A DNA stretch of 64,000 nt from Helicobacteraceae bacterium (GTDB taxonomy: Bacteria; Campylobacterota; Campylobacteria; Campylobacterales; Helicobacteraceae), in contig CAAGLK010000091.1 in NCBI GenBank assembly GCA_900770765.1, positions 5,424 to 69,423 of the forward strand, in the 5' to 3' direction. The translations under genes were made by a program, and so were the position numbers. The notes under the pieces are model-generated. The model had not been told where the DNA came from. It worked only from the letters and a program-made list of their open reading frames with translations, and ran no database searches. Of the stretch, positions 17,401 through 26,358 are shown piece after piece. The stretch's first letter is position 1. The number at the start of each line of letters is the position of its first letter.

Positions 17401-19580
17401 GGCTCCCTTATTAATCCAAGCTCTACTTTATTTTTATTTAAAGATAGCACTTGCACTTTTATAATATCGCCCTCTTTTAAATGGTCGCTAACTTGCTCGC
17501 TTCTATTATTTGTAATTTTTGAAACATGTAAAAGCCCATCGTAATTATGTGGTAACTCCACAAACGCACCAAATTCTAAGATTTTCTTAACCTTGCCACT
17601 ATACACATCGCCAACCTTATAAAGCGTAGTAATATCTGGCTTTTCCTTTGTGTTTGCTATATCCATAATATAAACTTTTGCGGATTCTACCTTTTCTCTA
17701 TTTCCACCGCTTACTTTTACCTCTCCACTCTCTCTATTTAAATCAATAGCCACTTCAAATTTTTCTATAATTTCCTTAATAGTCTTACCAGCTTGCCCTA
17801 TAATCTCTACAATTTTACTAGGATGAATCATAAAAGTTTGCGCACTAGGTAAAACAGCAGTATTTAGCACAATTTCATTTTTAGCCTTTTCCATAATATC
17901 TAAAATATGCAATCTTGCCTCTTTTGCTTGATAAAGTGCGGCTTTTAAAATCTCAGTGCTAAGACCACCTAATTTAATATCCATTTGTAAAGCAGTGATA
18001 CCATTTTTACTTCCAGCGACTTTAAAATCCATATCACCATCATGGTCTTCTAAGCCCATAATATCGGTTAAAATTGCGTATTTATCGCCATCACACACAA
18101 GCCCCATAGCAACTCCAGCGATTAAAGAAGTGCAGTCTATATCCGCAGCCGCTAGTGCTAACGACCCTCCGCACACCGTAGCCATAGAAGAAGAGCCATT
18201 ACTTTCTAAAATCTCAGAAACAAGCCTAATTGTATGCTGCTCCGCATTAATTACGCTACACTCTAACGCCCTTTTTGCTAGATTCCCATGCCCTAGCTCT
18301 CTACGCCCTGTCGCACCTATTGGAGCGGCCTCTCCTACACTAAATGGGGGGAAGTTATAATGCACCATAAATTTTTCTTTTTGAACGCCTTTATCGCTTA
18401 ATAGCTCATAGCTTTGCGCATCCATATCGCCACCTAGCGTGCATACAACTAATGCTTGTGTTTGCCCTCTTGTAAAAAGTGCGCTAGAGTGTGCTTGTGG
18501 AAGTATATTTGTCTCAATAGAAATAGGTCTAACTTCTCTTAAACCCCTGCCATCAGCTCTTTTACCTTCTTTTAAAATCATATCTCTAATAATTTGTCGC
18601 TTAATTGCGTGTAGCGTCTCATCTACTCTATTTTGCAAGGATTCCGCCTCTTGTGGATTCTGTGCTAAAAAATCCGCTAGAATCTTTTTAGAAAAAGCCT
18701 TTAGCTTACTATGTCGCTCTGTTTTTGACATAAAGTTAATAATTTCTTTTAACTCTTGCAAGTAAGAATCTTTTATAAATAAAGCTAATTTTTCGCAATA
18801 AAAGCTAGGGCGAGATTCTCTAAGCTCTAGCGGTGTTTTAATAAAAGGTGCAAATTCTCTCTCCATTTTTTCACTTTTTTCACAAATTGCCCTTTTTGCA
18901 AACTCTAATGCGTCTATTAACTCATCTTCGCTTAGTTCATTTGCGCTAAATTTAGCTTCTTTATCGCTTAAAATAGTATCAGTTAAACTTAGCGGATTCT
19001 TACTAATTTGTGCTTCTATGCCGCCAAAGGAGCGCATTTCAATCATTAACACTTGGTCTTTTACGCCACTTACAAATAAATCTAAAGTGCTATTTTGAAG
19101 TTCTTTTGTGCTTGGATTTAGAATAAAAGAATCGCCGATTTTACCTACCCTTACACCATTTACAGAAAATTGTAGTGGAATCTCAGAAGTATAAAGAGCC
19201 GCACTTGCAGCATTTAGCGCTAAAACTTGTAAATCTACTCCAGCCTTTGCACTTAAAACTAAAATAGTAATTTGCGTAGGATAGCAATAGCCTTTAGGAA
19301 ATAGCGGTCTTAAACTTCTATCTATGATTCTAGCGCTAAGTGTTTCAAAGTCTCCTGGCTTTGCCTCTCGCTTAATGTATCCACCAGGAAATTTTCCTGC
19401 CGCATAAGATTTTTCAATATATTGCACACTTAGTGGTAAAAAATCCTCTTCTGCAATATTATCTGTATCAATAGCCACACTAGCTAGCAAAACGCTATCA
19501 TCTTGCCTATATAGCACACTTCCGCTTGCTTGTTTTGCGACTTTATTAAAAATATATTCTTCGTTGTCTAAAACTACCAT
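17397..19580 (-). CDS. pnp: Polyribonucleotide nucleotidyltransferase (PNPase)
   Basis: 3'-5' phosphorolytic exoribonuclease of RNA turnover, working as a trimer. The 727-residue protein contains two RNase PH domains (~10-220 and ~320-550), with the second carrying GHGNLAKRAL and the catalytic-region DIMGLEDHDGDMDFKVAG. A KH domain (~575-640, IIGQAGKTIKEI) and an S1 domain (~655-725, GDVYSGKVKKILEFGAFVELPHNYDGLLHVSKI) follow. It is the last gene of the leftward cluster purD-RDD-lptD-PRTase-pnp, the same order as around HP1213-HP1218. It begins 9 bp after the PRTase gene. Confidence 0.97.
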   Translation of the reverse strand: MVVLDNEEYIFNKVAKQASGSVLYRQDDSVLLASVAIDTDNIAEEDFLPLSVQYIEKSYAAGKFPGGYIKREAKPGDFETLSARIIDRSLRPLFPKGYCYPTQITILVLSAKAGVDLQVLALNAASAALYTSEIPLQFSVNGVRVGKIGDSFILNPSTKELQNSTLDLFVSGVKDQVLMIEMRSFGGIEAQISKNPLSLTDTILSDKEAKFSANELSEDELIDALEFAKRAICEKSEKMEREFAPFIKTPLELRESRPSFYCEKLALFIKDSYLQELKEIINFMSKTERHSKLKAFSKKILADFLAQNPQEAESLQNRVDETLHAIKRQIIRDMILKEGKRADGRGLREVRPISIETNILPQAHSSALFTRGQTQALVVCTLGGDMDAQSYELLSDKGVQKEKFMVHYNFPPFSVGEAAPIGATGRRELGHGNLAKRALECSVINAEQHTIRLVSEILESNGSSSMATVCGGSLALAAADIDCTSLIAGVAMGLVCDGDKYAILTDIMGLEDHDGDMDFKVAGSKNGITALQMDIKLGGLSTEILKAALYQAKEARLHILDIMEKAKNEIVLNTAVLPSAQTFMIHPSKIVEIIGQAGKTIKEIIEKFEVAIDLNRESGEVKVSGGNREKVESAKVYIMDIANTKEKPDITTLYKVGDVYSGKVKKILEFGAFVELPHNYDGLLHVSKITNNRSEQVSDHLKEGDIIKVQVLSLNKNKVELGLIREP

Positions 19581-19589
19581 TTACTCTCC

Positions 19590-20297
19590 TTACATTGTTT
19601 TAAAAATTTCTTCAATCATATTAGAATCTAACTGCGGATAATCCTTATAATAATAGCCAATATCTACAAAATTCTTTGATTTATAAAGACAAAAGATTCC
19701 ATCTGTTGTCTCCTCTAATATCTCAGCAACATCATAAGGTGCGACAGGTGCGGCAAAGTGAATCGTCTTAGCCTGCAGAGTTATCATAGATTTAATCGCA
19801 GCAAACGCAGTTAATCCGCTATCTATCCCCTCATCTACGATTAAAACTCTCTTGCCTTTTAGTGAAATTAGCGGATTCCCTTTTCTATATTGATAAATTA
19901 GTGGCAGCATTTTATCATCATATTGCCTCTGCACCTCTCCATAAATATAATCTAAACTAATACCAAAAGAGCGGACTAAAGGCTCATGAATCATAACATC
20001 ATGCGTCTCTGTCGCCATTGCTATAGTGCATTGCGGATTATTTGGCGCTAAAATGGGGGTAGTAAAGAGAAAGGCTAGTGGCGCTTTAATAGTTTGTGCT
20101 AGACTATTTGCAAATGAGATTCCATAAAATGAGATTCCAACTACAACGCAATCTTGTCGCTCAAAAAAATTAAGCGGCATATTATTAAGCAGCTTTTGCA
20201 ACGCATCCTCTCTATTTTCAAATAAAGATTTTCTACGAATAGAATGCTCCAATCCACTCCAAAAGCCATCATTTGCTTTAATTGTAGAAACAGCCAT
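19590..20297 (-). CDS. Phosphoribosyltransferase-fold protein
   Basis: A 235-residue protein with the PRPP-binding loop VLIVDEGIDSGLTAFAAI (residues ~150-167), the hallmark of type I phosphoribosyltransferases (usually VDDGIATGxT). The base specificity is not visible: it lacks the hood motifs of hypoxanthine, adenine or orotate enzymes. The N-terminus carries VVGISFYGISFANSLA, a usual second strand-loop of the fold. It lies between lptD (1-bp overlap) and pnp, a place conserved in Helicobacter. Role unknown; nucleotide salvage or regulation is inference. Confidence 0.8.
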   Translation of the reverse strand: MAVSTIKANDGFWSGLEHSIRRKSLFENREDALQKLLNNMPLNFFERQDCVVVGISFYGISFANSLAQTIKAPLAFLFTTPILAPNNPQCTIAMATETHDVMIHEPLVRSFGISLDYIYGEVQRQYDDKMLPLIYQYRKGNPLISLKGKRVLIVDEGIDSGLTAFAAIKSMITLQAKTIHFAAPVAPYDVAEILEETTDGIFCLYKSKNFVDIGYYYKDYPQLDSNMIEEIFKTM

Positions 20298-22411
20298 TAG
20301 TTGCCAACCTTTATATCATTACTTAAAAGCGGGATGAATTTAATAGTTAATAGCACATATTTATCATCTTGTGCTTCTGCACCCCTTGTAGTTAGCTTAG
20401 GATAAATCTCGCTAACATATTGCAAAGAAATAGAAAAACATCGCACACTAGTTTCTAACCCTATTTTCCAAGTTTTAAAATAATTTTCTTTATAATCATA
20501 GCCAATATCCGCACTAAGCGTAATATCGGCAAACTCCTTACTAGCCCCAGCGATTATATAATTTGCCTCTCCAAATCTCCCATTTGCCCAATCCACTTCC
20601 GCGATTTCATCTCTAAAAAAATGCCCAAAAGATGCGTTAAAATAAGGGCTTCTATAATTTACCTTATGCAGTGCTTCAGAAATTTTATTTTCATGATGGG
20701 CATAAAAAATTTGACTTAAAAAATCTAATTCATTATAAAAATACTGCATTTTATTTTCTAGCTCACCTATTTTATGCTCACTTTCTAAATAGAAATTTTG
20801 CTGCATTTTATGCGAAAATAAAAGCATATTATCTAGTGTGTAAAAATCTTGTGTTCCCTTAAGATTCCACTCTTGACGATAACCTGGAAGCGTAAAAAAT
20901 GTCGTAAAATCACCCTTATCATCCTTAAATCCTGGTAAAACATACGCCGTCTCTAACCCTAAAACATGGCTAAAATTATCATAATGCTTAAGCAAATCGC
21001 TATTTGCTTTAAAATTCCAATGCTGTGTTATGTAGCGACCATTTTCTAAATCTAAGCCCTTTGTCTTATAATAATTAATTTGCGTAGCATAAAAACTAGG
21101 CGAGGCGGATATATTAATAAAATCATCTAAAAACGCCTTTGTATAAAGAAAAGGCAAATTCATCTCATGCTGGGCTGCTCTATAGCCCTTTTGCCTTGTG
21201 AAATTCTTCGCTTGATAATCAAAGCTATAATACAAATCATCTATAAAAAATTTATCCAATTGCCTATGATATTGCACTTGTGGGAGTGTTTGCATAGTGC
21301 TTTTATTATTTGTTTTTTCTAAATCAGAATAATATCGCCCATAGATTCCAACATAATCTGCTTCGCTTTTTAAAAAATAATTTAACCTAGAAGTTAAAAG
21401 ACTGCCTTGTAAATCTGCCTTAGCTTGTGCGCTATCATCGGCTAATCTAAAATAATCCACATCTTTAATTTGTGAAATATCCACATACAAGCCATCTTCA
21501 TTAAAATAATTTTGTGTTTTTGTTAATAAATCTTCTCTAGTATATCTTAGCTGGAATCCAAAATGTTCTTTATTTTTTAAATTATGCGTCCTTTGATAAC
21601 TCCTAGAATCCCCAAAATAGCCAAAATTTGCCCACAGCGGCTGCCCCTTATCATCCACCATTCTAAACTCACTATAAGCGCCGCCCCCCCTTTTTGAACG
21701 AACTTGTGGAGTAATAGTCGCATCCCACCAATCTTGCTCTGCTATATAAAAAGGCTGAGTAAATAATAGTCCATCATCGCTTGAGCTTCCAATTGTGGGG
21801 TAAAGCAACCCTGTTTTTCTCTTAAATCCAGCAGAAAAAGAAAGATAAGGAAAATATAAAATAGGCACATCATAAATACAAAGTCTAGGGTGCCATAGCG
21901 TTAGCCACTCACTTTGTAAATCATAGCTTACTTCATTTGCCTTTAATTGCCAAATGGGATTATTTACGCTACAAGTGGAGAGCGTAGCTTCTTGTGTTTG
22001 ATAAAAATCCTTATCCCTTGTAGCATTTTTTGCACTAATCCACAAGCCTTTAGAGGATTCTTGCAAATAAAAAGGCTCTAAAAATGAATAATCCTCTTGT
22101 AGTTTAATTTTAACTTGCTCTGCTTTTAGATAAAGTGCATTTCCCTTATAAGCATTTACGCTTCCACTAAGCACAATTTCCTTGCTTTGTGTATCATAAA
22201 CCGCCTTATTTGCACTTACAAAATAGTCTGAATTAATAACAACAACATTTCCCTTGCCAATAATTATAGAGCTATTATATTCCATATCATCAGCTAGAAA
22301 CTCAAAAATCGCCTTTTGATTTTTATCAAAATGCTTAATAGCAGGGCGTGCTTGCAAACTATAGCACACAAGGGAAATAAAAATTAAGATTCCGCTTAGT
22401 TTTTTAAGCAT
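20297..22411 (-). CDS. lptD: LPS-assembly outer membrane protein LptD
   Basis: Barrel component of the LptDE translocon that places lipopolysaccharide in the outer leaflet. The 704-residue protein has a signal peptide (~1-21, ending SLQA), an OstA/LptA-like jellyroll (~30-150, FLADDMEYNSSIIIGKGNVVVINSDYF) and a long barrel rich in alternating aromatic residues. Typical motifs are PILYFPYLSFSAGFKRKTGLLYPTIG. The coding strand contains a run of seven G at 21684-21690 (RGGG codons). Start codon overlaps the RDD gene by 8 bp; the end overlaps the PRTase gene by 1 bp. It is probably essential. Confidence 0.93.
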   Translation of the reverse strand: MLKKLSGILIFISLVCYSLQARPAIKHFDKNQKAIFEFLADDMEYNSSIIIGKGNVVVINSDYFVSANKAVYDTQSKEIVLSGSVNAYKGNALYLKAEQVKIKLQEDYSFLEPFYLQESSKGLWISAKNATRDKDFYQTQEATLSTCSVNNPIWQLKANEVSYDLQSEWLTLWHPRLCIYDVPILYFPYLSFSAGFKRKTGLLYPTIGSSSDDGLLFTQPFYIAEQDWWDATITPQVRSKRGGGAYSEFRMVDDKGQPLWANFGYFGDSRSYQRTHNLKNKEHFGFQLRYTREDLLTKTQNYFNEDGLYVDISQIKDVDYFRLADDSAQAKADLQGSLLTSRLNYFLKSEADYVGIYGRYYSDLEKTNNKSTMQTLPQVQYHRQLDKFFIDDLYYSFDYQAKNFTRQKGYRAAQHEMNLPFLYTKAFLDDFINISASPSFYATQINYYKTKGLDLENGRYITQHWNFKANSDLLKHYDNFSHVLGLETAYVLPGFKDDKGDFTTFFTLPGYRQEWNLKGTQDFYTLDNMLLFSHKMQQNFYLESEHKIGELENKMQYFYNELDFLSQIFYAHHENKISEALHKVNYRSPYFNASFGHFFRDEIAEVDWANGRFGEANYIIAGASKEFADITLSADIGYDYKENYFKTWKIGLETSVRCFSISLQYVSEIYPKLTTRGAEAQDDKYVLLTIKFIPLLSNDIKVGN

Positions 22412-22874
22412 TATAGTTCTTTAAATTTACCACTATTGTATTTGCCACTTTATCGTGGAATCCTTGCCTTAGCGGACTAATTAAAATATAAAGAAAAGGT
22501 AAATACATTAAAAACTCGCTTAATGCTCTTAAAAAAGAGCGAAAGAGTGCTTCCTTAGAGCTAGGATTATCTAAAAGCCCCACTTCAATAATGCGAATTT
22601 TCACCACAATTTTACCAATAGTCGCGCCAAAGTATCGCACAAAAAGCCAATGATAAATAATTCTTACCACATATAAAAGTAGCCATGAATTTGAAACAGC
22701 GGCGATTATAGCCTCTGTGTCTTGCGTATTTTGCGCTATCTTTTCCCAATAGAGTCCAATAATAACCATACTAACCAATAAATCATCTATAAAATGTGCC
22801 ACCACACGCTTCCAAAGCGGCGCTAATTCTATTTCTTCTCTAGCTAGAGTCTCTTCTATTTTTTCTACTTGCAT
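22404..22874 (-). CDS. RDD-family membrane protein
   Basis: A 156-residue inner-membrane protein with an RDD domain: three hydrophobic helices (about residues 32-50, 64-85, 118-135), with the family's Arg/Asp-Asp pattern in VVAHFIDDLLVSMV and the conserved YFGATIGKIVVKIRII block. Function of the family is poorly known; some members act in Na+/H+ exchange. It lies between purD and lptD, overlapping lptD by 8 bp, in an arrangement shared with H. pylori. Confidence 0.85.
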   Translation of the reverse strand: MQVEKIEETLAREEIELAPLWKRVVAHFIDDLLVSMVIIGLYWEKIAQNTQDTEAIIAAVSNSWLLLYVVRIIYHWLFVRYFGATIGKIVVKIRIIEVGLLDNPSSKEALFRSFLRALSEFLMYLPFLYILISPLRQGFHDKVANTIVVNLKNYNA

Positions 22875-22884
22875 AAATTCTCTT

Positions 22885-24150
22885 TTAAGATTCTAGCTTT
22901 AAGGCTTGATGGGCAATATCTTTTCTATACTGCATACCGCTAAACTCTACGGATTCTATGCCCTTATAAGCTAAATTTGCCGCCTCTTTTACACTATCAC
23001 CCTTACCTACACTAACAAGCACTCGTCCGCCACTTGCCACTAGAGATTCTCCATTTTTCTCAACTCCAGCGAAACTTAAATGAAAGCTAGAATCCTTAAA
23101 TTCTTTAAGCGTAATTTTTTCTTTTTTTGAATTTTTATAAGGATAATCTTTAGAAGCTACCACAACGCCAACACACACTTTAGATTCCAACTCATATTTG
23201 ACGCTTTTTAAATCCCCACTAGCACAGCCTAAAAAGCAATCAAGCAAACCACTTTTAAATAAAGGCATTAATACCTCACACTCAGGGTCGCCAAAACGCA
23301 CATTAAATTCTAATAAATAAGGCTTATTTTTTACCACCATAATTCCGCAAAATAGCACACCGCAAAATGGATTCCCATCATTTGCCATACCATCTAGCGT
23401 TGGGGCGATAATACTTGTTTTAATCTCTTCAATAAGCTCTTTAGTAGCTAATGGAGAAGGGGCATAAGCTCCCATACCGCCTGTATTTGGTCCTTTATCA
23501 TTATCTAAAAGCCTTTTATGGTCTTGTGCAGCTGGTAAAACAATATAATTTTCCCCATCGCACATAGCAAAAACAGATAGCTCAAAGCCGTCTAAAAACT
23601 CCTCAATTACAATTTTCTTCCCAGAATCCCCAAAGCTCTTTCCGCTTAGCATTTCTTTAGCAGCAGATTTTGCCTCTTCATAGCTTTGTGCGATAATTAC
23701 GCCCTTACCAGCACATAAGCCATCTGCTTTTATAACAATTGGTAAATTTAGAGATTCTATAAACTCGCTTGCTTCTTTATAATCTTGCGTTTGTATAAAT
23801 TGTGCTGTAGGGATGTCGTATTTTTTTGCAAATTCCTTCATAAAGGCTTTTGAGCCCTCTAATCTTGCTGCTTTTGCACTAGGGCCAAAGGTTAGGATTC
23901 CAGCCTCTCTTAATAAATTAGCTAAACCATCTACAAGCGGAGCTTCAGGACCTATAATAACTAAGCCTATTTTTTGCTCCAATGCAAAATCTACAAATTC
24001 TTTATAAGATTTAAAATTAATATTTTTTCCTAACTTACTTGTAGCTCCATTTCCTGGATAAAAATAGATTCCATCCACTCTGCACTCGCTTTGTAGTGCT
24101 AGGCCAATAGAATATTCTCGCCCACCGCTTCCCACAATTACAACTTCCAT
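22885..24150 (-). CDS. purD: Phosphoribosylamine-glycine ligase (GAR synthetase)
   Basis: Second step of de novo purine synthesis: joins glycine to phosphoribosylamine using ATP. The 421-residue ATP-grasp enzyme starts with VVIVGSGGREYSIGLAL, has GPEAPLVDGLANLLREAG, KADGLCAGKGVIIAQ, DHKRLLDNDKGPNTGGMGAYAP and EFNVRFGDPECEVLMP, all in family order and at normal length. Its start is preceded by an intergenic region with the 6S RNA, and it heads the leftward cluster that runs to pnp. purM is present 12 kb away, suggesting a fuller purine route than in H. pylori. Confidence 0.97.
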   Translation of the reverse strand: MEVVIVGSGGREYSIGLALQSECRVDGIYFYPGNGATSKLGKNINFKSYKEFVDFALEQKIGLVIIGPEAPLVDGLANLLREAGILTFGPSAKAARLEGSKAFMKEFAKKYDIPTAQFIQTQDYKEASEFIESLNLPIVIKADGLCAGKGVIIAQSYEEAKSAAKEMLSGKSFGDSGKKIVIEEFLDGFELSVFAMCDGENYIVLPAAQDHKRLLDNDKGPNTGGMGAYAPSPLATKELIEEIKTSIIAPTLDGMANDGNPFCGVLFCGIMVVKNKPYLLEFNVRFGDPECEVLMPLFKSGLLDCFLGCASGDLKSVKYELESKVCVGVVVASKDYPYKNSKKEKITLKEFKDSSFHLSFAGVEKNGESLVASGGRVLVSVGKGDSVKEAANLAYKGIESVEFSGMQYRKDIAHQALKLES

Positions 24151-24199
24151 TATTTACACCCTTATTTTAATTTTTAAAATCTTTTTAAAAAACTTTAAA

Positions 24200-24405
24200 A
24201 ATCAAAATCCCCAAGTGGGCGTTACTTTTTGTGCAGCCCATAAAATTAGGCAAAAATTCCAGACACAAGCAGCCCATTAGGCGGCAAATTCTCATCTCAA
24301 CTTAAGAGACTAATAGCGAAAACACCATCACACAAAGCCATCTATGCATCCAGCCACACTTAAATATGTTGGACCCCAAAATAAAGAAAGGCGCTCCACT
24401 TAGGA
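24200..24405 (-). ncRNA. ssrS: 6S RNA (epsilonproteobacterial, 'purD motif' RNA)
   Basis: 6S RNA mimics an open promoter and holds housekeeping RNA polymerase in stationary phase. On the minus strand a perfect TATAAT (24417-24412) is followed by an RNA whose 5' segment CCTAAGTGG (24404-24396) pairs over 9 bp, one a G-U, with CCACTTGGG (24218-24210) near the 3' end. A T-rich stretch follows. The size (~200 nt), long closed rod-like shape and position directly upstream of purD fit the purD-motif RNA described in epsilonproteobacteria and later identified as 6S RNA. Ends are approximate. The rest of the 355-bp gap holds purD and cytochrome leader sequence. Confidence 0.75.
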
Positions 24406-24505
24406 GGCGAAATTATAAACCACAATAGCTAAAGTTGCTTTTAACTTTAAGTAAAAATCAATAAATTTTCGGCAAAATTGCACGAAATTAATTTTAAGGA
24501 TTCTT

Positions 24506-25009
24506 ATGAAAAAACTTCTACTTATGCTTTTTTGTGCTTTATTTTTAGAAAATTACCTTAATGCAAACGAGTGCATTTGCTTTGAGCTTAAAGGGGAATT
24601 TGGAGAAGAAATTAAAGCAATTATGCAAAAATACTCTAAAAATCTAGGGTCAAAGGATATTAAAGTTGTGCGAGAAGATGCAGACTTAAGCGTGCAAGAA
24701 AAAAGCTTTTTAGATAGTCTCTTAGGCACAGGGCAAGTAGCACAAACAAATAAAAATATTGATATTGAAAATGGCAAAAAACTCTACGATAGAGATTGCG
24801 CGAGTTGTCATGGAGAAAAAGGTGAGCTAAGCGTTGCTGGAAAGCCTGCGATTAATACATGGAGTGCTAAAGATATAGCTGCTGAAATTAAAAGCTATCA
24901 AAATCAAAACTTCCAAGGGCAATCACAATTTATAAAAAATCAAGTAGCACAACGCTACACGAGCCAAAACATGCAAGAAATAGGTGCATATTTAGAGAGC
25001 TTAAAATAA
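24506..25009 (+). CDS. Periplasmic monohaem c-type cytochrome with N-terminal extension
   Basis: A 167-residue secreted electron carrier. A signal peptide (~1-20, ending LNAN) precedes a ~70-residue segment with CIC and no haem site. The cytochrome c domain (~87-167) has the haem motif CASCH, and an NTW/AQRYTSQNMQEIGAYLESL end where Met in QNM may be the axial ligand. The extension is unusual for class I cytochromes; it may be a docking or regulatory segment (inference). The gene has an AAGGA ribosome-binding site and is followed by a terminator-like hairpin, so it is probably monocistronic. Confidence 0.85.
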   Translation: MKKLLLMLFCALFLENYLNANECICFELKGEFGEEIKAIMQKYSKNLGSKDIKVVREDADLSVQEKSFLDSLLGTGQVAQTNKNIDIENGKKLYDRDCASCHGEKGELSVAGKPAINTWSAKDIAAEIKSYQNQNFQGQSQFIKNQVAQRYTSQNMQEIGAYLESLK

Positions 25010-25033
25010 GATTCCACCTTCAAAGGCGGAATC
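25010..25033 (+). terminator. Terminator hairpin after the cytochrome c gene
   Basis: GATTCC-A-CCTT pairs with AAGG-C-GGAATC (one internal mismatch, 2-nt tip), just after the stop codon. It is built from a GATTCC/GGAATC pair. The T tract is weak. Confidence 0.55.
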
Positions 25034-25089
25034 CTTAAACCCTACTTAAACACTTCAGCTTATAAATCGTATAATTTTTAGGAGTAAAA

Positions 25090-26334
25090 ATGCACATTTT
25101 ACTAGGATATGGCACGACAAATAAGGCATTAGCAGAGAAACTTTGCCCTTGTGTAATATTTGATGATTCTTTTTTAGATTCTAGTTTTGATTCTTTTGGA
25201 AACTTGCTAAAACCAGCTAAGGAGCTTAAAGAATTTTTAGAAAAAAATGAGAATTTAACAATAATCACAAGCCCCGGGATTCCACCACAAAACAAAATGA
25301 TTATAGAATCGCAAAATGCAGTGGAATCTAAAAAAGCAAAACTCTTAAGCGAATATGACTTTTTCGCCGCTTCTATGCCACCTAGCGTGTGGATTAGTGG
25401 GACAAATGGAAAAACTACCACAACGCAAATATTGGCGTATTTACTAAAAGACTTTGGCGCGCTAAGTGGAGGAAACATAGGCACACCACTAGCCTCTTTA
25501 GACACAAACGCAAAGCTGTGGATTTTAGAAACAAGCTCATTTACGCTTCATTACACAAATATCGCAAAACCTATGCTTTATTTACTTTTGCCACTAAGTG
25601 AAGACCACATAACTTGGCATGGCGATTTTAGCGAATATGTAAATGCAAAACTAAAGCCTATTTTGAGTTTAAGAGAAAAAGAAATTGCAATTTTGCCAGA
25701 GAGTTTAAAAGAACATAAATTTTGCAAAGAATCCTTAGCAAATCTAATTTTTTACAAAAACACACAAGATTTAGCAAGAATCTTTAATTTAAATTTAGAT
25801 TCCATTAATTTTAAAGAGCCATTTTTGCTAGATGCCACACTTGCTCTTAGTGCTTGTGAAATTTTATTTTCTACGCAAAATTACGAGCTTTTAAATAGCT
25901 TTAAAATTGGCGCACATAAAATAGAAGAGTTTAGAGATTCTAAAAATAGATTATGGGTAGATGATAGCAAAGGGACGAATTTAGATGCGACAATTTGCGC
26001 TATTAATTCATATAAGGATAAAGAGATTTTGCTAATCTTAGGCGGCGATGATAAAGGGGCGGATTTAACACCACTTTTTGAAGCGATAAAAAAGCAAAAT
26101 ATAAAAATTTACGCAATAGGCTCTAACACGCAAAAGCTACACACTCTAGCACAAGCACAAAACACGCCTTGTAAGCCTTGCTATAATCTTAAAGTTGCGG
26201 TAGATGCTATTAAAAATGATTTTAAAGATTCCACACAAATCGCCCTTTTATCCCCAGCAGCAGCGAGTTTAGACCAATTTAAATCTTATAAAGATAGAGG
26301 AGAGCAGTTTAAGAAGTTTGCCCTAGAATCTTAA
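25090..26334 (+). CDS. murD: UDP-N-acetylmuramoylalanine-D-glutamate ligase
   Basis: Adds D-glutamate to UDP-MurNAc-L-Ala in peptidoglycan synthesis. The 414-residue Mur ligase has the ATP site VWISGTNGKTTTTQI (~116-130), SSFTLH, LSEDHITWHG and WVDDSKGTNLDATICAI, followed by the C-terminal Rossmann domain with ILGGDDKGADL and LLSPAAASLDQFKSYKDRGEQF. It is a little shorter than E. coli MurD (438), as in other Helicobacter. The ribosome-binding site is TAGGAG. Confidence 0.96.
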   Translation: MHILLGYGTTNKALAEKLCPCVIFDDSFLDSSFDSFGNLLKPAKELKEFLEKNENLTIITSPGIPPQNKMIIESQNAVESKKAKLLSEYDFFAASMPPSVWISGTNGKTTTTQILAYLLKDFGALSGGNIGTPLASLDTNAKLWILETSSFTLHYTNIAKPMLYLLLPLSEDHITWHGDFSEYVNAKLKPILSLREKEIAILPESLKEHKFCKESLANLIFYKNTQDLARIFNLNLDSINFKEPFLLDATLALSACEILFSTQNYELLNSFKIGAHKIEEFRDSKNRLWVDDSKGTNLDATICAINSYKDKEILLILGGDDKGADLTPLFEAIKKQNIKIYAIGSNTQKLHTLAQAQNTPCKPCYNLKVAVDAIKNDFKDSTQIALLSPAAASLDQFKSYKDRGEQFKKFALES

Positions 26335-26344
26335 TTTAAGATTC
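26326..26344. terminator. Bidirectional terminator-like palindrome between murD and priA
   Basis: GAATCTTAA (26326-26334) and TTAAGATTC (26336-26344) form a 9-bp perfect palindrome that includes the murD stop codon. The two genes converge here. Confidence 0.5.
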
Positions 26345-26358
26345 CAGCTTTACATATT

